A stretch of DNA of 36,139 bases, taken from positions 1-36,139 of the IMG/VR virus record IMGVR_UViG_3300027580_000010; one strand, given 5' to 3'. The notes under the pieces were generated by a model. It was not told the DNA's origin, did not search any database, and saw nothing but the letters and a program-made list of their open reading frames with translations. Source of the stretch: a virus. Positions 29,695-36,133 of the stretch are shown piece after piece. The translations under genes were made by a program, and so were the position numbers. The number at the start of each line of letters is the position of its first letter. Position 1 is the stretch's first letter.

Positions 29695-30660
29695 CTACCT
29701 CCTCTCGTCGTCGCTGCTACCGCTGGCCCAGCGCTGGGCCACCTGCTGGTTGTGGCGCCGTACCGCCTCCGCACTCCGCGGCGGCGGTGCCCCCCTAGCC
29801 TGCCCCCGCCCCTGCTCCTGCTTTGCGCTGAGGCGGCGGCTGCACCACTGGATGATGTTCTTCTTCCTCCGGGCGGGGTTGTCCGTCGCCCACTGCTTTA
29901 GACCTTCCAGCTCCTGGCGGACGTCGAGGGCGGGGAAGGCGCGCTCCCACTCCTGGACCTTGCTCTCGGGGACGTCGATGTAGCCGTACTCGCGGGCGGG
30001 GATGCGGATGGCGGTAGGGTCGGGCTCCTGCTCGGTGAGCTGGAGCTGCCCCGCCTGGGCGTGGTTGTGCCGCTCGGGAGCCTGGCCGCTGCCTTGCGGC
30101 TGCTCGGTGCCGAGGGCCTGCCCCTGGCTACCGACGTAGAGGGGGATCACGGGGACGCTCTCGCCGGCCGCGTCCGTAGAGCGCGAAGCGCTTTCGGACG
30201 TAGACGGGGTTCCTATGGGGGTTCCTATGGGGGTTCCTATGGGGGTTCCCGGGGTGTCACGTGTGTCGCCCCCGGGGGCGGTTGTGCTGTCGCCCCCGGG
30301 GGCGTCACGTGTGTCGCCCCCGGGGTGGCAATCATGTCGCCCCGGGGCGGTTGTGCTGTCGCCCCGGGACGGTTGTGCTGTCGCCCCCCTGATCGCCTCG
30401 ATCTGGAGCCGGTAGACGTTGCAGCGCTGGCGCCCATCCTGATAGCTCGGCTCGCGCCTTACCCAGCCGGCCTCCTCCAGCTCGTGGAGGTGGCGCTGGA
30501 CGCTCCGGCGGTCGAGCTGGGCGATGTCGGCGATGCTCTGGACCGAAGGCCAGCAGCGGCCGTCCTGGTCGCTGTAGTTGGATAGAGCGATGAGCACCAG
30601 CTTGCGGGCGTGCGGGCGCAAGGGGGCGTGTATGGCCCCCGTTAGGTGCTCGATACTCAT
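29695..30660 (-). CDS. Replication initiator, O-like with N-terminal HTH
   Basis: A 321-residue protein. Residues 1-85 are the HTH_36-type DNA-binding domain: LRPHARKLVLIALSNYSDQDGRCWPSV, IADIAQLDRRSVQRHLHELEEAGWVRR. Residues 95-155 are a repeat-rich linker (GDSTTAPG, GGDTRDAP, TPIG repeats). The C-terminal 130 residues contain ALDVRQELEGLKQWATDNPARRKKNIIQWCSRRL, usual in O-like initiators that bind the helicase loader. The ATG overlaps the regulator's stop (ATGA). The open frame runs upstream to about 31098, but that part lies across the divergent promoter region and is not coding. Role: bind the origin and start replication. Confidence 0.88.
   Translation of the reverse strand: MSIEHLTGAIHAPLRPHARKLVLIALSNYSDQDGRCWPSVQSIADIAQLDRRSVQRHLHELEEAGWVRREPSYQDGRQRCNVYRLQIEAIRGATAQPSRGDSTTAPGRHDCHPGGDTRDAPGGDSTTAPGGDTRDTPGTPIGTPIGTPIGTPSTSESASRSTDAAGESVPVIPLYVGSQGQALGTEQPQGSGQAPERHNHAQAGQLQLTEQEPDPTAIRIPAREYGYIDVPESKVQEWERAFPALDVRQELEGLKQWATDNPARRKKNIIQWCSRRLSAKQEQGRGQARGAPPPRSAEAVRRHNQQVAQRWASGSSDDERR
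30206..30250. repeat. 12-bp tandem repeats inside the initiator gene
   Basis: Plus-strand unit GGTTCCTATGGG is repeated with exact period 12 (TTCCTAT at 30210, 30222, 30234 and a final TTCC at 30246). It encodes TPIG tetrapeptides on the minus strand. It directly borders the iteron-like array. Confidence 0.85.
30258..30390. repeat. Iteron-like direct repeats, candidate replication origin
   Basis: Six copies of TGTCGCCCC start at 30264, 30288, 30312, 30335, 30357 and 30379, thus every 22-24 bp, with partners GTCACGTG and GGTTGTGC in the gaps. Each copy borders a CCCCGGGG-type palindrome. Copies 3-6 are not spaced by multiples of three, so the same DNA is read in different frames. Lambda has its origin iterons in the O gene in the same place, between initiator domains. 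Confidence 0.65.
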
Positions 30661-30881
30661 GCCGCGGCCTCCTCTCCGTCGTCGTAGTCGATGGGCCCGA
30701 AGAGGTCGGGGCGTAGCTCCTCGCGCGTGATCGCGCCCCGGCTCGCACGCTCGATCTCGACAGCGTGCGATGCGGGGACGCCCTCCCGCACCCAGCGCGA
30801 GATCGTCTGCTCGCTCATGCCGACCGCGACGGCGGCGTCGGCCTGCGTGTCCCATACCCTGAGCAGGGCTTCTCGGATCAT
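30657..30881 (-). CDS. Cro/YdaS-like HTH regulator
   Basis: A 74-residue protein, first gene of the leftward early operon. It has the small HTH layout of Cro/YdaS-type phage regulators: IREALLRVWDTQADAAVAVG, MSEQTISRWVREGVPASHA, VEIERASRGAITREELRPDLF. The last block, with A..IE.A..G.it.eeLRPdlF, is typical. The start ATG 30881 is chosen because AAGGAGG lies 4 bp before it; an upstream in-frame ATG has no such site. It probably binds operators in the divergent region and controls early transcription. Confidence 0.88.
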   Translation of the reverse strand: MIREALLRVWDTQADAAVAVGMSEQTISRWVREGVPASHAVEIERASRGAITREELRPDLFGPIDYDDGEEAAA

Positions 30882-30911
30882 GTAGCCTCCTTGTCGTGTC
30901 GTAGCCCGGCC

Positions 30912-30917
30912 ATAGTA
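30912..30917 (-). promoter_or_regulatory. Candidate -10 of leftward early promoter
   Basis: Reading leftward, TACTAT lies 31 bp before the regulator start in the divergent control region. The -35 at 17 bp (TGCCCT) is poor, so an activator may be needed, or the real promoter differs. Confidence 0.35.
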
Positions 30918-30967
30918 TCGCGTCACTGTATCGGAGGGCAGGGGGGAAGCGCGGTGTCGTGCCGCTA

Positions 30968-30997
30968 TTGCATCCCTGTACCCAGATGTGCTTTAGT
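30968..30997 (+). promoter_or_regulatory. Rightward early promoter with half operator
   Basis: TTGCAT (30968-30973), 18 bp, TTTAGT (30992-30997), 56 bp before the first plus-strand gene. It shares TTGCA and the TGTACC left half-site with the three other early promoters, but lacks the right half GGTACA. It thus looks like a degenerate member of the same group. Confidence 0.55.
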
Positions 30998-31053
30998 TGG
31001 TCGTGCCTTGTCGCGGCTGGTCGCGACGAGTCGAACGGAAGGAGGTAGCAGCG

Positions 31054-31260
31054 ATGACGCACGTCGAAGTCTGGACCGCTAGTGGTGGCGTGATCCAAAT
31101 GCGCGTGGCCCGCGGGTCCCGCTGGGACCGGGCCTCGGCCTGGGCCCGATATGCGGCGACCTGTCGCCCGCTGATGTGGCAGCGGGCGCCGGGCGATGTG
31201 GTGGTCGATGCACGCGGGCCGGCTGCGGGCCGGCCCGCAGGCGCGAAGGAGGTGTCGTGA
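31054..31260 (+). CDS. Hypothetical protein, first of the rightward operon
   Basis: A 68-residue basic protein (MTHVEVWTASGGVIQMRVARG) with GGAGGT 7 bp before ATG 31054. Its stop overlaps the ATG of the exonuclease. It is Arg/Ala-rich at the C-terminus. No family is recognised. Translational coupling to recombination genes suggests an early role; an ATG upstream at 30997 is in-frame but lacks a ribosome site and lies in the promoter. Confidence 0.7.
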   Translation: MTHVEVWTASGGVIQMRVARGSRWDRASAWARYAATCRPLMWQRAPGDVVVDARGPAAGRPAGAKEVS

Positions 31261-32180
31261 TGGAGCGCTCTCTGGACGGAGCCCCCGGCATCGGCGGCTC
31301 GGACGTAGCCGCCATCCTGGGGCTCCACCCGTACAAGTCGCCGGTCGACGTCTACCTGGAGAAGACCGGCGCCGCGGGGGACGACGAGGATAACGAGCCG
31401 GCCCATTGGGGCCGGCGCCTGGAGGGGGTGATCGCCGAGGAGTGGGCGGCGCGCTCCGGGTACCGGGTACGCCGCGTGAACCGGACGCTGCGGCACCGGG
31501 AGGCGCAGCTGCTCATGGCCCACATCGACCGGAAGGTCGAGCGCGAGCCGGCGCTCCTGGAGTGCAAGACGGCCTCGACCTGGCTGGCGGACTCCTGGGG
31601 GCCGTCCGGGACCGACCAGGTGCCGGAGTACTACCTCACCCAGGTCCTGCACTACCTGGAGGTGACCGGCTACCAATGGGCCGCGGTCGGCGTGCTGCTC
31701 GGCGGCCAGGAGTTCCGGCGCTACGAGATTCCCGCGGATCGGGGGCTCCAGCAGCGCATCGTCGATGAGTGCCTGCGGTGGTGGCGTCAGCACGTCGAGG
31801 CGGGCGAGCCGCCGCCCCCTCGCGACCCGCGGGAGGCCTCGAAGCTGTGGCCCCGGCACCGGCCGGAGGCTGAGGTGTCGGCGGACGAGGACACGCAGCG
31901 GGTAGTCGCCGAACTCCGGGACGTGCAGGCGCAGCGCAAGGAGCTGGAGCGGCGCGAAAGCCAGCTCAAGGCGGACGTCCAGGCGCGGATGGGCGATGCC
32001 GAGAAGCTCATCGGCCTGGACGGGCGTCCGCTGGCGACGTGGAAGGCGCCGGCGCCGTCTCGGCAGGTCGACGTGAAAGCGCTCCGGGAAGCCGAGCCGG
32101 AGGTCGCGGAGCGGTATATGGTCGAGCGCCCCGGCGCTCGTAAGTTCCAGCTGGAGAAGGGGGCAAACGATGTCGGGTGA
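31260..32180 (+). CDS. YqaJ/lambda-Exo family 5'-3' exonuclease
   Basis: A 306-residue recombination nuclease that would resect DNA ends for the Bet protein. Motifs: IGGSDVAAILGLHPYKSP (N-terminal helix), WGRRLEGVIAEEWA (Glu55), LLMAHIDRKV (Asp90), ALLECKTAS (Glu101, Lys103) and YLTQVLHYLEVTG. The D...ExK spacing matches the YqaJ family. A coiled coil and DVKALREAEPEVAERY lie near the end. The start overlaps the preceding stop with GGAGGTG just upstream. It overlaps the Bet gene by 11 bp. Confidence 0.94.
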   Translation: MERSLDGAPGIGGSDVAAILGLHPYKSPVDVYLEKTGAAGDDEDNEPAHWGRRLEGVIAEEWAARSGYRVRRVNRTLRHREAQLLMAHIDRKVEREPALLECKTASTWLADSWGPSGTDQVPEYYLTQVLHYLEVTGYQWAAVGVLLGGQEFRRYEIPADRGLQQRIVDECLRWWRQHVEAGEPPPPRDPREASKLWPRHRPEAEVSADEDTQRVVAELRDVQAQRKELERRESQLKADVQARMGDAEKLIGLDGRPLATWKAPAPSRQVDVKALREAEPEVAERYMVERPGARKFQLEKGANDVG

Positions 32181-33057
32181 GATGCAGCAGAAGACGAACG
32201 GGGCGGCCGCCGCTGGCGGCGGCCGCAAGGGACTGGTGGAGCGGTTCGCTGAGCGGCTCCACGTCGAGCCGAACAAGCTGCTGGGCACGCTCAAGAACAC
32301 GGTATTCCAGCAGAGAGACGGGTCGGCGCCCTCTAACGAACAGATGCTCGCGCTGCTCGCGGTGGCCGACCAGTACGGGCTCAACCCGCTGACCAAGGAG
32401 CTGTACGCCTTCCCGGACGACAAGGGCGGGATCGTGCCCGTGGTCTCGGTGGACGGCTGGTCGCGGATCATCAACGGGCACACCGACACCGACGGCATCG
32501 AGTTCCGCTTCGCCGACGAACGCGTCGACCTGGAGGGGCTGGAGCGGCCGATGCCCGAGTGGTGCGAGTGCGTGATCTACCACAAGGGGCGGTCGCACCC
32601 CACGGCGGTTCGGGAGTATATGGACGAGGTCTACAGGCCGCCGTTCGTGACCCGGGCCGGGAAGAACGTGCGCGGGCCTTGGCAGTCGCACCCGCGGCGG
32701 ATGCTGCGGCACAAGGCGTTCATCCAGGCCGGCCGCGTCGCCTACGGCTTCGGGGGCATCTTCGACTCCGACGAGGCGGAGCGCGTGATCGAGGCCCGAC
32801 GCGAAGAAGATGGCGCCTGGTCGGCGAACGGGGGTGGCGCCGGCCGGCAGGAGTCGAAGGGCGGCGTGAACGGGTTGCGCGGCCGCCTCGGGGCGGCGCC
32901 TCCGGATGAGCCGGCGGACTCCGAGGGCCCCGAGGAGGACCCGGCTCCGACGGTGTCGGACTACGGCGAGCCGGCGGGGGACGATGCCTCGGCGGATTCC
33001 GCTGGCGTCCTCGGCGACTCGGCGGATCCGCTGGATAGCGACGAGGAGGGTAGGTAA
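32170..33057 (+). CDS. bet: Single-strand annealing protein Bet (RecT/Red-beta family)
   Basis: A 295-residue protein of the phage recombination protein Bet family. Clear blocks are LLALLAVADQYGLNPLTKE-like LLAVADQYGLNPLTKELYAF, GGIVPVVSVDGWSRIINGH, CECVIYHKGRSHP and SHPRRMLRHKAFIQAGRVAYG. The C-terminal 85 residues are an acidic, disordered tail, probably for binding host SSB or the nuclease. It forms the Exo-Bet pair with the preceding gene. AAGGGGG stands before the ATG. Stop and start of the next gene overlap (TAATG). Confidence 0.95.
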   Translation: MSGEMQQKTNGAAAAGGGRKGLVERFAERLHVEPNKLLGTLKNTVFQQRDGSAPSNEQMLALLAVADQYGLNPLTKELYAFPDDKGGIVPVVSVDGWSRIINGHTDTDGIEFRFADERVDLEGLERPMPEWCECVIYHKGRSHPTAVREYMDEVYRPPFVTRAGKNVRGPWQSHPRRMLRHKAFIQAGRVAYGFGGIFDSDEAERVIEARREEDGAWSANGGGAGRQESKGGVNGLRGRLGAAPPDEPADSEGPEEDPAPTVSDYGEPAGDDASADSAGVLGDSADPLDSDEEGR

Positions 33058-33245
33058 TGGAGGAAGAAGCCGATCTGCTCTACATCGAGGACGTCGAGCG
33101 CCGGCTCGGCGCGTCTCGCGATGCCGTGCGCTCCATGATGCGCCGAGGCCATCTGCCCCGGCCGGGGCGCCTCGGGCGACGCCTGGTGTGGCGGCGCGAT
33201 GAGTTTGACCGCTGGCTCGAGGAACGGGCTGAAGATCGGAGGTAG
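33057..33245 (+). CDS. Small AlpA/excisionase-type HTH protein
   Basis: A 62-residue protein with a MerR-like helix-turn-helix: LLYIEDVERRLGASRDAVRS, MMRRGHLPRPGRLGRRLVWR, DEFDRWLEER. This is the AlpA/Xis/HTH_17 pattern, where a G.LP.P...GRR..W wing is followed by a D.WL helix. Its ATG overlaps the Bet stop. No integrase is seen in the window, so it may be a transcription factor and not an excisionase. Confidence 0.82.
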   Translation: MEEEADLLYIEDVERRLGASRDAVRSMMRRGHLPRPGRLGRRLVWRRDEFDRWLEERAEDRR

Positions 33246-33247
33246 CC

Positions 33248-33463
33248 ATGAAGAAGCGCGTCGTCGTCGACACATCGGACTACGAGGTGGCCCACGGCCG
33301 CCATCCCGACGGGCTCGGGATCTGGGTAGCGGCCGTCCGCGCCGAGGGGTTGGGCGAGGTGTCGCTGGAGTACACCGGCCGATGGGGACAAGCCCGGCGG
33401 CACTTCGAGCGGGAGGCCCGCCGGCTGGGCGGGCCTGATGCCAAGGTGTGGATTCGTCCGTGA
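33248..33463 (+). CDS. Hypothetical protein
   Basis: A 71-residue protein (MKKRVVVDTSDYEVAHGRHP) with GGAGGT 5 bp before ATG, 2 bp after the HTH gene. It has a beta-alpha pattern with GIWVAAVR and LEYTGRWGQARRHFEREA. No family is recognised. It closes the recombination operon just before the first repeated promoter. Confidence 0.72.
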   Translation: MKKRVVVDTSDYEVAHGRHPDGLGIWVAAVRAEGLGEVSLEYTGRWGQARRHFEREARRLGGPDAKVWIRP

Positions 33464-33468
33464 GAGGG

Positions 33469-33497
33469 TTGCACCTTGTACCACCTCGCGGTACAGT
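33469..33497 (+). promoter_or_regulatory. Early promoter with GTACC-N7-GGTAC dyad, copy 1
   Basis: TTGCAC (33469-33474), exactly 17 bp, TACAGT (33492-33497). The dyad TGTACC-N7-GGTACA (33478-33495) fills the spacer and runs into the -10, so a bound repressor would block RNA polymerase. It drives the gene at 33533. Confidence 0.8.
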
Positions 33498-33532
33498 AGG
33501 AACTGCAATAAACGGGAACGGGAGATGCACCA

Positions 33533-33754
33533 ATGACTGAACTCTTCGCCATCAAGCCGGCCGCCCAGCGCTATCACGAGCTGCTCGCCAGCTACGATGC
33601 CGCCCCCGCCGCCGACGCCCGAGAGGCCTCGGCCCGGGCCCGGGAGCTGAAGACGCTCGCCGACAAGGCGATGAAGGAGACCCGGGACCCGGCCGAGCAG
33701 CGCGCCTGGTGCCGGGCCACTTGGGAGCACGGCCGGCAGGCCCGCCAGCAGTAA
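33533..33754 (+). CDS. Hypothetical helical protein
   Basis: A 73-residue protein, mostly helical (MTELFAIKPAAQRYHELLAS), with Ala/Arg/Glu-rich C-terminal helices and one Cys. The ribosome site GGGAG is about 10 bp before ATG. It is the first gene after the copy 1 promoter and is followed by a GC-rich hairpin. No function is recognised. Confidence 0.72.
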   Translation: MTELFAIKPAAQRYHELLASYDAAPAADAREASARARELKTLADKAMKETRDPAEQRAWCRATWEHGRQARQQ

Positions 33755-33762
33755 ACGCCACC

Positions 33763-33783
33763 GGGGCGCCCGCGCGGCGCCCC
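33763..33783 (+). terminator. GC-rich hairpin without U tract
   Basis: GGGGCGCC, 5-nt loop, GGCGCCCC lies between two genes. No U run follows, so it may be a partial terminator, an RNA-stability element, or may separate expression of the first gene from the rest. Confidence 0.5.
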
Positions 33784-33801
33784 ATGCTTACCGGAGGAGC
33801 C

Positions 33802-34134
33802 ATGATCGACGACCAACGTTACTACGGACGCCCGGCCATGGGGTACGTTATCGCAACCGACCAGTTCTTAAGCGGCTGGGGGCTAGCGGACGGCGGCCGC
33901 TCGCTGTTCGCCGTCGCGGTGGACAGTGAGGCGCAGGCCGACGCCGTCACCGCGGCCATCGCTAGGCGCCCCGAAATGAAGCGGCCGCGCCTGGTGCGCC
34001 GGCTGCGCGCCGACGGGACCCCGCAGGTGCGATTGGCCGAGGGGGACCACCTCTCGGTTCGGGATTCGGGTACGGCGGCCGCCTTCTACCGCGGGGCCGC
34101 CGCCTGGTCGCGGGAGGAGGCGGCTGATGTTTGA
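33802..34134 (+). CDS. Hypothetical protein
   Basis: A 110-residue protein (MIDDQRYYGRPAMGYVIATD) with GGAGGAG 5 bp before ATG 33802. The first 60 residues have a beta-alpha layout with FLSGWGLADGGRSLFAVAVDSEAQADAVTAAI; the C-terminal part is RLRADGTPQVRLAEGDHLSV. This looks like a small protein that recurs in phages without known function. It overlaps the next start by 8 bp. Confidence 0.72.
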   Translation: MIDDQRYYGRPAMGYVIATDQFLSGWGLADGGRSLFAVAVDSEAQADAVTAAIARRPEMKRPRLVRRLRADGTPQVRLAEGDHLSVRDSGTAAAFYRGAAAWSREEAADV

Positions 34135-34261
34135 TCGGTTGTCTTACGAGCTGGGGGCGCCGGGGTCATGGACCCTGTTGCGCGCCTACTACCGCATGGC
34201 GCGGCTCTCGGGGCGCTCGGCGCCCCGGGCCGCCCTGGTGGCCTGGAAGATGAGGAGGTAG
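34127..34261 (+). CDS. Small 44-residue coupled open frame
   Basis: ATG 34127 has GGAGGAGG 6 bp upstream and overlaps the end of the preceding gene. The basic peptide (MFDRLSYELGAPGSWTLLRA) ends at a TAG that is part of the ribosome site of the next gene (GAGGAGGTAGCT). The double coupling and strong site suggest real translation. Function unknown. Confidence 0.6.
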   Translation: MFDRLSYELGAPGSWTLLRAYYRMARLSGRSAPRAALVAWKMRR

Positions 34262-34263
34262 CT

Positions 34264-34686
34264 ATGTGGTTGATCTTCGACTATGGGTTCGCGTCGCTGG
34301 TCGAGTACCAGCCCGTGGAAAGCGACAGGCACGTCCAGCCCTGGGGGGACCCATACGAGTGGTTGATGGCGCGTGCCTACGATCCGGCGGTGCTGCGCCG
34401 GGCATTCCAGCCGCCCCAAGGGTGGGCGGAGTACGCATCGGCCGTGTGGGAGACGCCGGAGTACGACTACCCTGCGCGCCGGCTGGTACACCGCGAGCTG
34501 GCAGCCTGGTCGATGGCCAACCACCTGAGGAGAGAGGTGGGGTACGGCAACACGAAGGAGGCCGTCCGCGTTGGCGAGCACTACGGGCTGACCCAAGAGG
34601 GCCTGCACGGTTCCATGCAAGGGTTCCACGCCGAGATGAAGTGGGCGGCTGTTTGGCTACGGAGGAGGAACGCCAACCATGATTGA
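34264..34686 (+). CDS. Hypothetical protein
   Basis: A 140-residue protein (MWLIFDYGFASLVEYQPVES) with AGGAGGT 5 bp before ATG. It has a beta start, then Trp/Tyr-rich segments and a helical C-terminus (RRLVHRELAAWSMANHLRRE). No motif is recognised. It overlaps the dUTPase start by 8 bp, so it is coupled to it. Confidence 0.75.
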   Translation: MWLIFDYGFASLVEYQPVESDRHVQPWGDPYEWLMARAYDPAVLRRAFQPPQGWAEYASAVWETPEYDYPARRLVHRELAAWSMANHLRREVGYGNTKEAVRVGEHYGLTQEGLHGSMQGFHAEMKWAAVWLRRRNANHD

Positions 34687-35116
34687 ACGTCTGCTGTTTG
34701 TTGCCGTCCGGCGGGGCGCGCGCCTGCCCAGCCGATCCCACAAGGGCGACGCTGGCCTGGACCTGTACGCAGCCGAACTCCGCCGCATCCCATCGGGGGA
34801 GGCCGATCTGGTCCCAACGGGGGTCGCCACGGCGATCCCCTACGGGTGGGCCGGCCTGATCTGGCCTCGTGGTAGCCAGGGCCGCATCGGGGTCGACGTC
34901 CTGGCGGGCGTCGTCGACGCCTCGTACCGGGGGGAGATCGAGGTGGCGCTGTATGCGGGGGAGACCCCCGTCGAGGTGTCGCCTGGTGAGCGGATCGGCC
35001 AGCTCCTGGTGCAGCCGGTGGAGCTCCCCGAGCCGGAATGGGCGACGGAGCTGCCGGCGTGGGAGCTGTCGTCGCCCGGGCGCGGCGCGGCCGGCTGGGG
35101 GAGCACCGGCCGCTAG
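34679..35116 (+). CDS. dut: dUTP diphosphatase
   Basis: A 145-residue trimeric dUTPase that removes dUTP and supplies dUMP. The five motifs are present: DAGLDLYA, WPRGSQG, AGVVDASYRGEI (with the catalytic Asp), GERIGQLLV and RGAAGWGSTG, where the usual Phe in the last is Trp. Length and order are normal. It is followed 7 bp later by a strong terminator. In a phage it keeps uracil out of new DNA; dUTPases can also act on regulators. Confidence 0.95.
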   Translation: MIERLLFVAVRRGARLPSRSHKGDAGLDLYAAELRRIPSGEADLVPTGVATAIPYGWAGLIWPRGSQGRIGVDVLAGVVDASYRGEIEVALYAGETPVEVSPGERIGQLLVQPVELPEPEWATELPAWELSSPGRGAAGWGSTGR

Positions 35117-35123
35117 CTCCCCG

Positions 35124-35159
35124 GGGCCGGGCGGGAACCCGCCCGGCCCTAATTTTTTT
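35124..35159 (+). terminator. Intrinsic terminator after the dUTPase gene
   Basis: A perfect 12-bp stem (GGGCCGGGCGGG / CCCGCCCGGCCC) with a 2-nt AA loop, followed by T, AA and then seven T. This is the strongest rho-independent terminator in the window. It ends the operon from 33469. Confidence 0.93.
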
Positions 35160-35171
35160 GCCCTTCCCCCC

Positions 35172-35200
35172 TTGCACCACGTACCGCCGGGCGGTACAGT
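35172..35200 (+). promoter_or_regulatory. Early promoter with GTACC-N7-GGTAC dyad, copy 2
   Basis: TTGCAC (35172-35177), 17 bp, TACAGT (35195-35200). Here the dyad is an extended perfect palindrome of 8+1+8 (GTACCGCC G GGCGGTAC, 35181-35197). It lies just 12 bp after the terminator and drives the 73-residue gene. Confidence 0.82.
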
Positions 35201-35258
35201 AGGAACCGTAGTAAGGGGAAACGGCAACACAACGGCAACACACCGGGAGGTAGCAAAG

Positions 35259-35480
35259 ATGAACCAGCAGATCCGCGAAATCGCCGCCATGTCCTCGAGC
35301 TGGCCCATCGAGAAGCAGCTCCTCGAGGCGGCCAGCCACTACGAGCTGGGCCGGAAGCACGACGCCTTCCTGAAGGTCGCCGGCGCATACGACGCCTCGC
35401 ATACCTTCGACGTCAAGCTGGAAAGCGACCTTAAGGCCCTGCACGACAAGCTGGAGGCGGAGATCCAGCCGAGCCGGTAA
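35259..35480 (+). CDS. Hypothetical helical protein
   Basis: A 73-residue protein (MNQQIREIAAMSSSWPIEKQ) with GGGAGGT before ATG. It is almost fully helical, with LLEAASHYELGRKHDAFLKV and LESDLKALHDKLEAE. It is preceded by a tandem AACGGCAACAC duplication in the leader (35220-35241) and followed by a hairpin. Function unknown; a small regulator or antidefence protein is possible but not shown. Confidence 0.72.
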   Translation: MNQQIREIAAMSSSWPIEKQLLEAASHYELGRKHDAFLKVAGAYDASHTFDVKLESDLKALHDKLEAEIQPSR

Positions 35481-35488
35481 GAAACGCG

Positions 35489-35513
35489 GGGGGCGGCCGG
35501 CGGGGCCGCCCCC
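35489..35513 (+). terminator. GC-rich hairpin without U tract
   Basis: GGGGGCGGCC, 5-nt loop, GGCCGCCCCC lies just after the stop. Like the hairpin at 33763 it follows the first gene after a dyad promoter and ends in CCCCAT. It may attenuate readthrough to the next gene. Confidence 0.5.
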
Positions 35514-35566
35514 ATACTCGACCCCGGGAGTTTGCCCGGAAGCGGAAATAGGGAGAGGTAGCAGAG

Positions 35567-35869
35567 ATGAGCTATATGTTCGGGACCCAGATCTACACCA
35601 CGGCCCAGGAGGCGCTCCTGGGCGCCTGGCTGGAGATCCTCCACCAGAGCGATGACAGCGTCGCGGAGCTGCGCCGTATCGCCGAGGACAACGAGGTCGC
35701 CCAGCGCGAGGTAGATGCGCTGGAGTGGGCAGCGGGGCTGCCCACTGTCCAGGACGTTAGCGGCGCGGGGCCAGACGGCCCCGAGCTGGAGTTCTCGCGC
35801 GACGAGCACGTCGGCGCGCTCCAGGAGGCGGCCGGCGACATGGCCGAAGGCCTCGAGGAGGAAGTATGA
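35567..35869 (+). CDS. Hypothetical acidic protein
   Basis: A 100-residue acidic helical protein (MSYMFGTQIYTTAQEALLGA) with GAGAGGT before ATG. It includes ILHQSDDSVAELRRIAEDNE and a very acidic C-terminus, rather like DNA-mimic inhibitors in charge, but no family is recognised. The stop overlaps the next start (ATGA). Confidence 0.72.
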   Translation: MSYMFGTQIYTTAQEALLGAWLEILHQSDDSVAELRRIAEDNEVAQREVDALEWAAGLPTVQDVSGAGPDGPELEFSRDEHVGALQEAAGDMAEGLEEEV

Positions 35870-36087
35870 GGTACCGCGTCGTGACCGGTGCCGGCATCGT
35901 GAGCCGGCACCGGAAGTTGGCGCGGGCGCTGGAGGCGTTGGAGCGCCAGCGCCGCGGCGCCCGGGCCCAGGGCGGTTGGGTCGACCTGGAGGAGTGGGAC
36001 CCGTCGGCTGGCCGGTGGCGTACCTGGCACGAGCCCGACCCGGGGTGCCGCCCGGGCGAAGGCCGGCCGCCGCGGTTCGGGCGTTAG
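35866..36087 (+). CDS. Hypothetical basic protein
   Basis: A 73-residue basic protein (MRYRVVTGAGIVSRHRKLAR) coupled to the acidic gene before it by ATGA. It has a strand-helix-strand start with RHRKLARALEALERQRR, then GGWVDLEEWDPSAGRWRTW. No family is recognised. The acidic-basic pairing with its neighbour is notable. A new promoter begins 18 bp after it. Confidence 0.7.
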   Translation: MRYRVVTGAGIVSRHRKLARALEALERQRRGARAQGGWVDLEEWDPSAGRWRTWHEPDPGCRPGEGRPPRFGR

Positions 36088-36104
36088 ATCCGGGCCGCAG
36101 GGGG

Positions 36105-36133
36105 TTGCAACCTGTACCGCGCAGCGGTACAGT
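36105..36133 (+). promoter_or_regulatory. Early promoter with GTACC-N7-GGTAC dyad, copy 3
   Basis: TTGCAA (36105-36110), 17 bp, TACAGT (36128-36133). The dyad is GTACCGC-N3-GCGGTAC. It must drive a gene beyond the window edge, so more short early genes are expected to the right. Confidence 0.8.

Noticed and set aside
30206-30390. CRISPR-like array
   Set aside because: Repeats are short (9-12 bp), units are only 12 or 22-24 bp, there are no unique spacers, and the region lies within a coding gene.
30661-31098. Upstream extension of the initiator frame
   Set aside because: It covers the regulator gene and the divergent promoter region, lacks a ribosome site, and the ATG at 30660 is coupled to the regulator stop and starts the HTH domain properly.
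33057-33245. Excisionase as proof of lysogeny
   Set aside because: The HTH type is also used by transcription factors, and no integrase, attachment site or clear CI-type repressor is seen in the window.
33478-33495. LexA (SOS) box
   Set aside because: CTGT and ACAG-type ends are present in some copies but are 13 bp apart, not 8, and the conserved core is GTACC-N7-GGTAC.
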